NCBI GenBank assembly: GCA_003024785.1
Contig: PUQB01000001.1
Coordinates: 186,001-250,000, forward strand
Length of the DNA stretch: 64,000 nucleotides
Reading direction: 5' to 3'
From: Selaginella tamariscina
Lineage: Eukaryota; Streptophyta; Lycopodiopsida; Selaginellales; Selaginellaceae
Below are positions 36,939 through 49,676 of the stretch, piece after piece. A program made the position numbers and the translations under genes. The notes beneath the pieces are model-generated. The model was not told the origin of the DNA. It made no database searches and worked only from the letters and a program-made list of their open reading frames with translations. Position 1 is the stretch's first letter. Every line of letters begins with the position of its first letter.

Positions 36939-38404
36939 AGAGACGGATTCGGTAAATCTTACACCTTCTAACGAGGACAAGTATACGTTTGTGTGTGTGT
37001 GTGTGTGTGCGTGCAAACCTGTGTGTCGGAGCTTTTTCCATACTTGAAGAAAGCCCTAATAACCTTTTATTTCCTAAGAATATAGTGGCTTTATTTAAGA
37101 AATGGTATTTAAGTTTATTGAACTTGTACATGTTTATTTATTTAAATCATGTGTTAAACTTTTTTGTCATAGGATTTACCATTTAAATTCTTATTATGAA
37201 TGCTTCATTATTAAAATTTTAATATGAATATATGTTTGCCTTAATGTATTAATAATAATTTGATTTTAAAATATAATATATAAATATACATATCTAAAAT
37301 AATTAAAAATCTATTTATAATTAATCACATGTTGTTTATAATATAATTTTGTTCAAAATAAAGAAATATATGTAATATATGCAAAGGTATTCTCAAGCTA
37401 ATATGTTACATCACAATGCTCTTGTTGTAGTAAAAAAACGTTCATTCTCTTGAAAGGTATAGGTACAGACCCGCTGACTCACCGGCTGGGAGACGTTAAA
37501 CACATAATATAAACAACACATGCACAAACACATAAATATATATACACTCTATTTAATGCATAATAAAACCCATTTTTCAGTGGCAATGAAGCTACTCACT
37601 GAGAAAGGGAAGATATTACCTTTTCTAATAATTATCCAGCTTTTCTGAATTTTGGAAAATTAAGAGAACTAAGAAAAAAAGAGAATCTTTCGTTCTATTG
37701 TTTCTTGTTTGTTGTTGTGCAATAATAAGATATCTACTATACATATACAAAATATACAAATCTCTCTTCCAAATTGTATATATTTATACATCGTAATTTA
37801 CCTTATAATCTGTACCGCGTACATATAAATTGAAAAAGAATACATTACAGAATATTTGGGTTCTTCAGAGCTGTGGTTGCTCCTTAAGAAGAGAGGCAAA
37901 AAGATTATTTAATTAAGAGTTGTTCGATAAGAAGCCAAACACTTGCAAAGTAACTTACCATCTAATGTGGGTGTGTGTATTTATGTATTTTTCCAAGTAC
38001 AAGAGGAAGAGGGAACGGGATGGATACATTGAAAAGAAGAAGAAGAGACACTGATGTGAACTGAGCTACCACCGGAAATTCAATTGAACCTTTCCCTGTG
38101 CCGCTTTCTAACAATATTTCAGGCCTGGTCCAAGTCCGATATACACATATAAAACCTTAACATGTGTGTGACCTTAACACGCACATGCATGTATTTATGC
38201 AGTGCAGTGCAGTGGAGAACCAAGGCAAGTGCTATGTAAACATTGCTCGTGCCACATGTATTTATGCAGTGCGATGGAGGACCAAGACAAGTGTTGTGTA
38301 ACCACATTTGATTGCTAAGTTCTATATATATAGATAGATAGATAGATACCATGCGCTCGTGTGTGCTTTAATACATTTATTCCAGGAAGATTTGAAACAT
38401 GGAG

Positions 38405-39671
38405 TTAAAGAGCTGAAAGCTCAAAAGGATATGTAGCATAAACATCCAATCCCCCGGGAGCATCTCCCATTTGTCAGCAAACATATCGTAAGCGTATGAA
38501 GGGATTAGTTCGTCAAAGGAAATGCATACGTCCCCATCGTTTCCAGAAGAAACATGCCCTGTATCCTCAATGTCTTCTGATTTTTCTGGAAGCAAGTGCA
38601 GAGGCAAGGTTGACACACAGCTCCACTCCTTGTCTTTCTCTTTAAACTCCTGTATAGCGATTGTCCTCCTGGGTTCACCATTTACGTTTTGCAGGTTTTG
38701 CAGGTGCAACAGCAAGAGCTTTCCTGCATACCAAAGCAACTATGATCTATTCACATTGTGGTGAGCATTTCCTACCTGCACAGACCACCAGCCTAGGTTC
38801 GTCACCACGTCGCATCCTACAGAGTTGAGAGGGAGAGGTGCTTACTTCATTCAGCACATCCATGGAGTACAACGTAACATCTATAAAATCGGGCTCTGCA
38901 AGGAAGAACAAGGTAGAGCCGCGTAGAGCCGCAGCACACTTGGAGCCTGTGTCACTCGTTCCGCACAGCACATACTCTCCTTCTGGTAGCTCCAAAGATT
39001 TGGTCACCCATCTTCCCGTTATTGAATGGTATACTTGCACTTCCCTCTTTATTTCCCCAATTCACTTACCATGCTAATAATAAAAACATACAGACCTGCC
39101 TAGAGTGCCACACACACACATGCTATAGGATAGCACGTACCTTCTATGAACACAATAACGTAGGAGGAATCATCCAAAATGTCCATCCCAGCAATAGCAA
39201 ATGATGACAGGATGGTCTGTTCGGCAAGTGGATAGAGCGGCCTTGTGACACGAGGTGACCCAAAGTCCTTTTATTGCACTAAAGCACGTAAGTGTACCCT
39301 TTGATGACACAATGAAGCTGGTCCGGGAGTCACAGTTCCATGAAGGTTGAAGCCATGCTTGCTTTGCCTTGCTGTATATAACCGGTGCCTTGTCACTCGC
39401 AATTATTATATAGCACTTTTGGGCGTTCCGCTGATTTATTACCCTACATAAATGCATAATGTGTGTGTGTACACAAATAAGGTAAGGTATAGTTACTGAA
39501 ATAGCCTTCACACCAGGACTTACATACCGCTCGAAAACGACACAATGTACGGATAGGAAGGTAATATAAAAGGTTGAGCTGAATTTCCGAAGGTAACTCA
39601 GCCCAAATGACTGGATCCAGTACTACTAATTCTTCTTGCACTTCTTATCAATGTATCCATTCCCATTCCAT
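38405..39671 (-). pseudogene. F-box gene, array copy 3
   Basis: It is nearly identical to copy 2. The F-box exon carries VLDPVIWAELPSE (Ala to Val). A G is lost in exon 2 (CACGAGGTGACC, about 39255), shifting the frame, but the start of exon 3, broken in copy 2, reads through here (YHSITGRWVTKSLEL). The last exon ends differently because one G is missing from the CCCCCGGGG run. Confidence 0.8.
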
Positions 39672-39848
39672 CTTCCTTTTGCACCTGGAGGAAAAACAAA
39701 AACACACGTTAATTATATTAAACATAGATTTGCAAGTCTTTAAAGAGATTGTATGAATGCGCTTTACAAATAAGAAAAGAGAGAAATTAATCCAGCGCCA
39801 TGGCCAAGAATGAAATTGAACGAATCTTTTACATCTTCATCACAGAGC

Positions 39849-39878
39849 AACAACCCTAGCCCAATTGGGCCACGTGTC
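39849..39878 (-). promoter_or_regulatory. Promoter module of F-box copy 3
   Basis: The same cluster with one G missing from the palindrome (CCCAATTGGGC). The telo-box-like motif and G-box are intact. Confidence 0.55.
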
Positions 39879-41312
39879 AGAGACGGATTCGGTAAATCTT
39901 ACCTTCTAACGAGGACAAGTATACGTTTGTGTGTGTGTGTGTGTGCGTGCAACCTGTGTCGGAGCTTTTTCCATACTTGAAGAAAGCCCTAATAACCTTT
40001 ATTTCCTAAGAATATAGTGGCTTTATTTAAGAAATGGTATTTAAGTTTTATTGAACTTGTACATGTTTATTTATTTAAATCATGTGTTAAACTTTTTGTC
40101 ATAGGATTTACCATTTAAATTCTTATTATGAATGCTTCATTATTAAAATTTTAAATGATGAATATATGTTTGCCTTAATGTATTAATATAATTTGATTTT
40201 AAATATAATAATAAATATACATATCTAAATAATTAAAAATCTATTTATAATTAATCACATGTTGTTTATAATATAATTTGTTCAAAATAAAGAAATATTG
40301 TAATATATGCAAAGGTATTCTCAGCTAATATTGTTACATCACAATGCTCTTGTTGTAGTAAAAAAAACGTTCTTCTCTTGAAAGGTATAGGTACGACCCG
40401 CTGACTCACCGGCTGGGAGACGTTAAACACATAATATAAACAACACATGCACAAACACATAAAATATATTACACTCTATTAATGCATAATAAAACCCATT
40501 TTTCAGTGGCAATGAAGCTACTCACTGAGAAGGAAGATATTACTTTTCTATAATTATCCAGCTTTTCTGAATTTTGGAAAATTAAGAGAACTAAGAAAAA
40601 AAGAGAATCTTTCGTTCTATTGTTTCTTGTTTGTTGTTGTGCAATAATAGATATCTACTATACATATACAAATATACAATCTCTCTTCCAAATTGTATAT
40701 ATATACATCGTAATTTACCTTATAATCTGTACCGCGTACATATAAATTGAAAAAGAATACATTACAGAATATTTGTTTCTTCAGAGCTGTGGTTGCTCCT
40801 TAAGAAGAGGGCAAAAGATTATTTATTAAGAGTTGTTCGATAAGAAGCCAACACTTGCAAAGTAACTTACCATCTAATGTGGGTGTGTGTATTATGTATT
40901 TTTCCAAGTACAAGAGGAAGAGGGAACGGGATGGATACATTGAAAGAAGAAGAAGAGACACTGATGTGAACTGAGCTACCACCGGAAATTCAATTGAACC
41001 TTTCCTGTGCCGCTTTCTAACAATATTTCAGGCCTGGTCCAAGTCCGATATACACATATAAAACCTTAACATGTGTGTGACCTTAACACGCACATGCATG
41101 TATTTATGCAGTGCAGTGCAGTGGAGAACCAAGGCAAGTGCTATGTAAACATTGCTCGTGCCACATGTATTTATGCAGTGCGATGGAGGACCAAGACAAG
41201 TGTTGTGTAACCACATTTGATTGCTAAGTTCTATATTATAGATAGATAGATAGATACCATGCGCTCGTGTGTGCTTTAATACATTTATTCCAGGAAGATT
41301 TGAAACATGGAG

Positions 41313-42568
41313 TTAAAGAGCTGAAAGCTCAAAAGGATATGTAGCATAAACATCCAATCCCCCGGGAGCATCTCCCATTTGTCAGCAAACATATCGTAAG
41401 CGTATGAAGGGATTAGTTCGTCAAAGGAAATGCATACGTCCCCATCGTTTCCAGAAGAAACATGCCCTGTATCCTCAATGTCTTCTGATTTTCTGGAAGC
41501 AAGTGCAGAGGCAAGGTTGACACACAGCTCCACTCCTTGTCTTTCTCTTTAAACTCCTGTATAGCGATTGTCCTCCTGGGTTCACCATTTACGTTTTGCA
41601 GGTTTGCAGGTGCACAGCAAGAGCTTTCCTGCATACCAAAGCAACTATGATCTATTCACATTGTGGTGAGCATTTCCTACCTGCAGAGACCACCAGCCTA
41701 GGTTCGTCACCACGTCAGCATCCTACAGAGTTGAGAGGGAGAGGTGCTTACTTCATTCAGCACATCCATGGAGTACAACGTAACATCTATAAAATCGGGC
41801 TCTGCAAGGAAGAACAAGGTAGAGCCGCGTAGAGCCGCGCACACTTGGAGCCTGTCACTCGTTCCGCACAATACTCTCTTCTGGTAGCTCCAAAGATTTG
41901 GTCACCCATCTTCCCGTTATTGAATGGTATACTTGCACTTCCCTCACTATTTCCCCATTTCACTTAGCCATGCTAATAATAAAAACAATACAGACCTGCC
42001 TAGAGTGCCACACACACACATACTATAGGATAGCACGTACCTTCTATGAACACAATAACGTAGGAGGAATCATCCAAAATGTCCATCCCAGCAAATAGCA
42101 AATGATGACAGGATGGTCTGTTCGGCAAGTGGATAGAGCGGCCTTGTGACACGAGGGTGACCCAAAGTCCTTTTATTGCACTAAAGCACGTAAGTGTACC
42201 CTTTGATGACACAATGAAGCTGGTCCGGGAGTCAGTTCCATGAAGGTTGAAGCCATGCTGCTTTGCCTTGCTGTATATAACCGGTGCCTTGTCACTCGCA
42301 ATATTTATAGCACTTTTGGGCGTTCCGCTGATTTATTACCCTACATAAATGCATAATGTGTGTGTGTACACAAATAAGGTAAGGTATATTGTACCTGAAA
42401 TAGCCTTCACACCAGGACTTACATACCGCTCGAAACGACACAATGTACGGATAGGAAGGTAATACAAAAGGTTGAGCTGAATTTCCGAAGGTAACTCAGC
42501 CCAAATGGCTGGATCCAGTACTACAAATTCTTCTTGCACTTCTTATCAATGTATCCATCCCATTCCAT
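41313..42568 (-). pseudogene. F-box gene, array copy 4
   Basis: This copy has the most single-base losses of the array, in exons, introns and spacer alike (for example in TTTTTCTGG, GTTTTGCAGG and CGAAAACGACAC contexts). The F-box and kelch-like segments are recognisable but broken in several places. An even spread of losses over coding and non-coding sequence points to consensus error at least as much as to decay. Confidence 0.78.
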
Positions 42569-42746
42569 CTTCCTTTTGCACCTGGAGGAAAAACAAAAAC
42601 ACACGTTAAATTATATTAAACATAGATTTGCAAGTCTTTAAAGAGATTGTATGAATGCGCTTTACAAATAAGAAAAGAGAGAAATCTAATCCAGCGCATG
42701 GCCAAGAATGAAATTGAACGAATCTTTTACATCTTCATCACAGAGC

Positions 42747-42776
42747 AACAACCCTAGCCCAATTGGGGCCACGTGT
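42747..42776 (-). promoter_or_regulatory. Promoter module of F-box copy 4
   Basis: The telo-box-like motif, CCCAATTGGG palindrome and G-box are all intact, even though the gene itself carries many single-base losses. Confidence 0.58.
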
Positions 42777-44230
42777 CAGAGACGGATTCGGTAAATCTTA
42801 CACCTTCTAACGAGGACAAGTATCGTTTGTTGTTGTGGTTGTGTGTGCGTGCAAACCTGTGTGTCGGAGCTTTTCCATACTTGAAGAAAGCCCTAATAAC
42901 CTTTTATTTCCTAAGAATATAGTGGCTTTATTTAAGAAATGGTATTTAAGTTTATTGAACTGTACATGTTTATTTATTTAAATCATGTGTTAAACTTTTT
43001 TGTCATAGGATTTACCATTTAAATTCTTATTATGAATGCTTCATTATTAAAATTTTAATATGAATATATGTTTGCCTTAATGTATTAATAATAATTTGAT
43101 TTTAAAATATATATATAAAATACATATCTAAAATAATTAAAAATCTATTTATAATTATCACATGTTGTTTATAATATAATTTTGTTCAAAATAAAGAAAA
43201 TATATGTAATATATGCAAAGGTATTCTCAAGCTAATATGTTACATCACAATGCTCTTGTTGTAGTAAAAAAACGTTCATTCTCTTGAAAGGTATAGGTAC
43301 AGACCCGCTGACTCACCGGCTGGGAGACGTTAAACACATAATATAAACAACACATGCACAAACACATAAATATATATACACTCTATTTAATGCATAATAA
43401 AACCCATTTTTCAGTGGCAATGAAGCTACTCACTGAGAAAGGGAAGATATTACCTTTTCTAATTATCCAGCTTTTCTGAATTTTGGAAAATTAAGAGAAC
43501 TAAGAAAAAAAGAGAATCTTTCGTTCTATTGTTTCTTGTTTGTTGTTGTGCAATAATAAGATATCTACTATACATATACAAAATATACAAATCTCTCTTC
43601 CAAATTGTATATATTTATACATCGTAATTTACCTTATAATCTGTACCGCGTACATATAAATTGAAAAAGAATACATTACAGAATATTTGGGTTCTTCAGA
43701 GCTGTGGTTGTCCTTAAGAAGAGAGGCAAAAAGATTTTTAATTAAGAGTTGTTCGATAAGAAGCCAAACACTTGCAAAGTAACTTACCATCTAATGTGGG
43801 GTGTGTATTATGTATTTTTCCAAGTACAAGAGGAAGAGGGAACGGGATGGATACATTGAAAAGAAGAAGAAGAGACACTGATGTGAACTGAGCTACCACC
43901 GGAAATTCAATTGAACCTTTCCCTGTGCCGCTTTCTAACAATATTTCAGGCCTGGTCCAAGTCCGATATACACATATAAAACCTTAACATGTGTGTGACC
44001 TTAACACGCACATGCATGTATTTATGCAGTGCAGTGCAGTGGAGAACCAAGGCAAGTGCTATGTAAACATTGCTCGTGCCACATGTATTTATGCAGTGCG
44101 ATGGAGGACCAAGACAAGTGTTGTGTAACCACATTTGATTGCTAAGTTCTATATATATAGATAGATAGATAGATACCATGCGCTCGTGTGTGCTTTAATA
44201 CATTTATTCAGGAAGATTTGAAACATGGAG

Positions 44231-45486
44231 TTAAAGAGCTGAAAGCTCAAAAGGATATGTAGCATAAACATCCAATCCCCCGGGAGCATCTCCCATTTGT
44301 CAGCAAACATATCGTAAGCGTATGAAGGATTAGTTCGTCAAAGGAAATGCATACGTCCCCATCGTTTCCAGAAGAAACATGCCCTGTATCCTCAATGTCT
44401 TCTGATTTTTCTGGAAGCAAGTGCAGAGGCAAGGTTGACACACAGCTCCACTCCTTGTCTTTCTCTTTAAACTCCTGTATAGCGATTGTCCTCCTGGGTT
44501 CACCATTTACGTTTTGCAGGTTTTGCAGGTGCAACAGCAAGAGCTTTCCTGCATACCAAAGCAACTATGGATCTATTCACATTGTGGTGAGCATTTCCTA
44601 CCTGCAGAGACCACCAGCCTAGGTTCGTCACCACGTCGCATCCTACAGAGTTGAGAGGGAGAGGTGCTTACTTCATTCAGCACATCCATGGAGTACAACG
44701 TAACATCTATAAAATCGGGCTCTGCAAGGAAGACAAGGTAGAGCCGCGTAGAGCCGCAGCACACTTGGAGCCTGTGTCACTCGTTCCGCACAGCACATAC
44801 TCTCCTTCTGGTAGCTCCAAAGATTTGGTCACCCATCTTCCCGTTATTGAATGGATACTTGCACTTCCCTCTTTATTTCCCCAATTTCACTTAGCCATGC
44901 TAAAATAAAAAACAATACAGACCTGCCTAGAGTGCCACACACACACATGCTAAGGATAGCACGTACCTTCTATGAACACAATAACGTAGGAGGAATCATC
45001 CAAAATGTCCTCCCCAGCAAATAGTAAATGATGACAGGATGGCCTGTTCGCAAGTGGATAGAGCGGCCTTGTGACACGAGGGTGACCCAAAGTCCTTTTA
45101 TTGCACTAAAGCACGTAAGTGTACCCTTCGATGACACAATGAAGCTGGTCCGGGAGTCACAGTTCCATGAAGGTTGAAGCCATGCTTGCTGCCTTGCTGT
45201 ATATAAGGGCGCCTTGTCACTCGCAACTATATAGCACTTTTGGGCGTTCCGCTGCTTTTATTGCCCTACATAAATGTATAATGTGCCTGTGTACACAAAT
45301 AAGGTATATTGTACCTGAAATAGCCTTCAACCAAGATTTACATACCGCTCGAAAACGACATAATGTATCAATAGGAAAGTAATACAAAAGTTGAGCTGAA
45401 TTTCCGAGGGTAACTCAGCCCAAATGGTTGATTCAGTACTACTAAATTCTTTTGCACTTCTTATCAATGTATCCATTCAATTCCAT
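44231..45486 (-). pseudogene. F-box gene, array copy 5 (most divergent exon 1)
   Basis: The last exons match the other copies, but exons 1 and 2 carry substitutions (MELNGYIDKK at the start, GGTTGATTCAG in place of GGCTGGATCCAG) as well as deletions. The upstream spacer diverges after about 45780 and the array ends near 45925. An edge copy escaping homogenisation would look like this. Confidence 0.78.
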
Positions 45487-45663
45487 CTTCCTTTGCACCT
45501 GGAGGAAAAACAAAAACACACGTAAAATTATATTAAACATAGATTTGCAAGTCTTTAAAGAAATTGTATGAATGGGCTTTCCAAATAAGAAAAGAGAGAA
45601 ATCTAATCCAGCGCCATGGCCAAGAATGAAATTGAACGAATCTTTTACAGCTTCATCACAGAG

Positions 45664-45693
45664 CAACAACCCTAGCCAATTGGGGCCACGTGT
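45664..45693 (-). promoter_or_regulatory. Promoter module of F-box copy 5
   Basis: It keeps AACCCTAG and CACGTG with one C missing from the palindrome, despite divergence of the surrounding spacer. Confidence 0.5.
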
Positions 45694-45925
45694 CAGAAAC
45701 GGATTCAGTAAATCTACTATACGTTTGTGTGTGTGTGCGCAACCTGTGTGTCGGAGCTTTTTCATACTTGAAGAAAGCTATAAATCTATTAAATCATGTG
45801 TTAAACCTTTTTGTCAATAGGATTTAAATTTAAATTCTTACTATAAATGCATTATTAAAATGTTAATAAAATTTTAATATGAATATATGTCTGCCTTAAT
45901 GTGTATAAATTATATTTGAGACATC

Positions 45926-46547
45926 ACTTCATGGAACGCCATTGCGTCCTACTGTTGTCAATCAAAGTAAGCTCGCTATTGTATTTTGTGTGCGCGCACG
46001 CTGAATCTTTACACACAGGAACCCGTGTGTAACACTGTATGCCTTGATAAAAAAAAAATATACTCTCTATAAGTAGCGAGTGCTTGTGGTTTTACATTAT
46101 TATTTAATTTAATTCATGGTTTGAATTTTAAATAATATGTATTGTCAAGTGTGAGTGCGAATGTTAATCTAAATAATGCAATCTAATAATATAATATATC
46201 TTAAATTGTAACACTTTATACATTATCATTAGCGATAAGCCTTGTCAAGTGCATATATATATATATATATATATAGGGGAGTAGGACATCACCAACTGCC
46301 ACATTTCGTAAACATTTTGATATGGTGTGTGAAATCCAAAACTCCAAATGATATGCCATATGTATGTATATACACGCATATATGTGTTCATATTCACATA
46401 CAGTTTGTGTGTGCGCGTGAATATGCGTAGAAGCATGAGAAATAGTTTGCAGTTAGAGCCACCGTACCCCTACTACGCTAGCAATGATGTTTTAAGTGAA
46501 ACTCTCTCTCAAATGCTTATGGTTTTAATAGATAGCATCCAGTATCC
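45926..46547. other. Spacer between the F-box array and the gene mosaic
   Basis: A/T-rich with a TA microsatellite (46253-46275) and a small stem, TTACACAC-AGGAACCC-GTGTGTAA (about 46010-46033). No coding sequence is supported. I looked for a Helitron 3' end (hairpin followed by CTRR) and found none convincing. Confidence 0.6.
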
Positions 46548-47974
46548 TTATATTTCCCACCATTTTGTAGACTCCATTTTCTTTGCCAATTCTTCTGCCA
46601 AAGACGCAAAGTTCTCTGCACCTTCTTGCATTTCCTCTGTCTTCCGGCTTATGTTCTGCAATATATCCACACACACACTATACATATAATATCTATCTAT
46701 CTATCTATCTATATAGACACACATACATACAGATATACATATACAATCATGGGTGTGTAATGTAATCACTCACCTGCAGTCTCTATTGCCGTTCCATAAG
46801 TCTGCCCCTCGCTTGTGCTGCAATGCTACTAGCCTCCTGCACATATACAATACTTAATACTTCTAACAGAAATTGTGTAACTAATTATATAATACTAGTT
46901 CTATGTTATAAATAATTATTTTGCCACTATATAAATTTAATACATGACAACGATATAAATGATTATAGTTACCCCTGATCTTGTGTGCCATAAGCTGCCT
47001 TAATTTCCTCAGCTGTTCGCACAGCCGGCATCCTAGTCTGGAAGACTCTTCAGAGGATCGAACTGTTACTGACTTAGCTGCAGGTTTGTAATCTGTCAAA
47101 AAAGCATATTCCTCTCTTTGTCCTCGTCCGTTTACCAGCTTTCTCTTACCTATACTAAAGATTGTATCGTGTATATAATAATGTTTTTTATCATGTATAC
47201 GTGTCTGTTGTCTGTTGTACGTGTGTGGATCATCTTCTCTCTCTCCCATATATAGGGTGTGCTCTCTACAGTGTGTGAGAACCATACATAAGCACGTTTA
47301 ACGATAACGTGTGCTGTATATACAGGTGTATACAGACGCGGATTGTAATATATATATACATAAGCACGTGTAGATTCAGATATGTTCGCTTCAGGTAATG
47401 TACCTTTATTACAACTGCTTCGGAGCTTCCTCATGACACCACCTTCTTGCTTGAGGTCGAGGAAGCGAAGGAGAGTGGCCGTCATCATCAATTTAAGGCT
47501 AGATTAATCTCATGAACCTGTAGTTCGAAAACAGCACTATACATCACACCAACTTATCTATTTATATTGACGACAACAAAATTTCGATCAATATTAATGT
47601 ATACCATAACTAATAAACTGTGCATAAAGTATACGTACTAAAATGCACGTACCAATATCTAATTCGGGTCCTGGAGATGGACTAGCATGCCTCTGACTGG
47701 TTTGCACAGCTCGGGGCTACTAGCAACAGCTTTTGCCTTGTGAAATGTACTAGAAGCTCCGTGTGCGATCTGCTTTGAGACAGCTTCGGAAGCTCAAGAG
47801 CACCGCCAAGAGTGCTTGATTTCTTTCATAACACCGATCCTGTATTTGACTTTGCTGCATATCACCAAAGACATGCAAATAAAACTAGAAGCATTGGTTG
47901 ATTATTGTACATAATTATCACAGGGTCTTGCTAAATCATAACTATTTATGATATGTGTCATGTGTGTGTCTCTC

Positions 47975-48022
<48 letters not shown>

Positions 48023-48656
48023 TACACGTTGTTTCATCTTGTTCATAATATCATAATCTTTGTAAACTGAGCGAGTGGATATACAATGTCTAAGCTGTAT
48101 TGCTATGCATTGTATGTTCAAAAGTCTCAATATGAATGTAGTTTGCAGACATGCGCAGAGAGGTTGGGGGGGGGCAATAGTTCTCAATCATAAAGCAAAG
48201 CATGGTTTAACTATTAACATACAATACATGTATACATAATACGATTGTCTACTGTATTACATATAAATATAAATATATATATAATATATATATATAACCC
48301 ACCTTTTTCCTCAAACATTTGCTTTAAGAGCAGCTTCTGTTGCTGCTGCAATATCTTATCATAAAGGAAAGGTAAGAATATGGCAACCTGCTACAAACAA
48401 TCAAAATTCAGATCCACACAAGCATATGTATATATGTGCAATGAACACAATTAATGTACTTGAGAGTAAAGGTTATTCAAGTTGTAAACTGAAATATTAC
48501 CTCATATCATTTTCATCTGCAACAATTGACATGAAGAGAAGCTCCCGATCAGCATCAATCTGTAAGCAAAATACCATTTGAAGTTCATCAAACTCAACAA
48601 TTATTTATGTTTTATGTAAAGACGTGCGCGCGAGTGTGTGTCTATATATATTATAT

Positions 48657-48688
<32 letters not shown>

Positions 48689-49639
48689 CACACACACACA
48701 TTAGAATAAGCAAAGACGTACTGCAGCAAGACGACCATTTGAAAAGTCTTAAAAAAGGTCGGGCTGCTTCCAAATTCCCATTGTAACAATCAGTTAGCGT
48801 TGTTACTTTCAGCACATCTAGCTCTGGTAAAGACCTGCCCACATAACAATGTAACATCAGTGATTAACACAATTTAAACACACAAACACGCACGCACAAA
48901 TACTCACCGAATTTCGACCTTTGCTGTATCATAGGAGAAGGATTCCAAAGCCACGAGTTTGGCTTTCAAACGTTGCTGCAAAGCAGCATGGTTTCTCAAC
49001 TCTTACTTTTCTTATTGTTGTATGCATTCCCTTCAAATAAACAGAGATGGCAAATTAGCACAAAAGACATAATATGTAACATCTACTACCTGTATTATAT
49101 GTTTTTATGAATACTTTGTGATGTGAACGTGTGTATGCGTCTGTGTTGTGCAAATCAGAGACGTATACACTATATGCATTTACATGTATAATTGTGTCTA
49201 TGCATGGGTTTATACAGACATGTATAACCCTCGCATTGAAACTTATGAAGCACATGTATACGCATACGAACACATCGTGTAAATATGTGTATGCTCAAGT
49301 GTCTCCATATCATACCTCTCTCAATACGAACGTACACGCATCTCTTTCACACATGACAAAAATATGTACATATATATACACATACAAAGATACCTGAAGG
49401 ACACAGGAGTTGGAATAGAGACGCAAGGAGCTTCAGAACAAAGTAACTAGAGGCTATCGACGCCCGGCCAATCATCATCCTCTTTTATATCCTCGTCTTC
49501 GTTCCTCGGTGAACGTGGCAGGTTCAATATGACTACCTGAATTGTCCGTTTCAATGACGGACACCACAAACGACTGCTTTGTGACTTTCTTCGTAGGTGT
49601 ATGAGCAAGTGCTCTCAGTGTATCCCCAAGAATCTGCCC

Positions 49640-49676
<37 letters not shown>

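Larger units (their letters stand above)
30690..45925 (-). repeat. Tandem array: five F-box gene units plus one partial unit
   Basis: Units of about 2.91-2.95 kb repeat head to tail. The stop-codon positions of successive genes are 32510, 35454, 38405, 41313 and 44231. Each unit has the gene, a 5' UTR intron, a promoter module and a shared AT-rich spacer. The left-most piece (30690-32170) has only the promoter and spacer of a sixth unit; its gene body is replaced by unrelated sequence. Identity between units is very high, so the expansion is recent. Confidence 0.95.

Noticed and set aside
30690-45925. Regular repeats that might suggest an array such as CRISPR or satellite DNA
   Set aside because: The unit is ~2.9 kb and contains an intron-bearing F-box gene, in a plant-like genome. 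It is a tandem gene duplication.
46000-46035. Stem TTACACAC/GTGTGTAA as the 3' hairpin of a Helitron ending the gene mosaic
   Set aside because: No CTRR tetramer follows at the expected 10-12 bases on the minus strand, so Helitron ends remain unproven.
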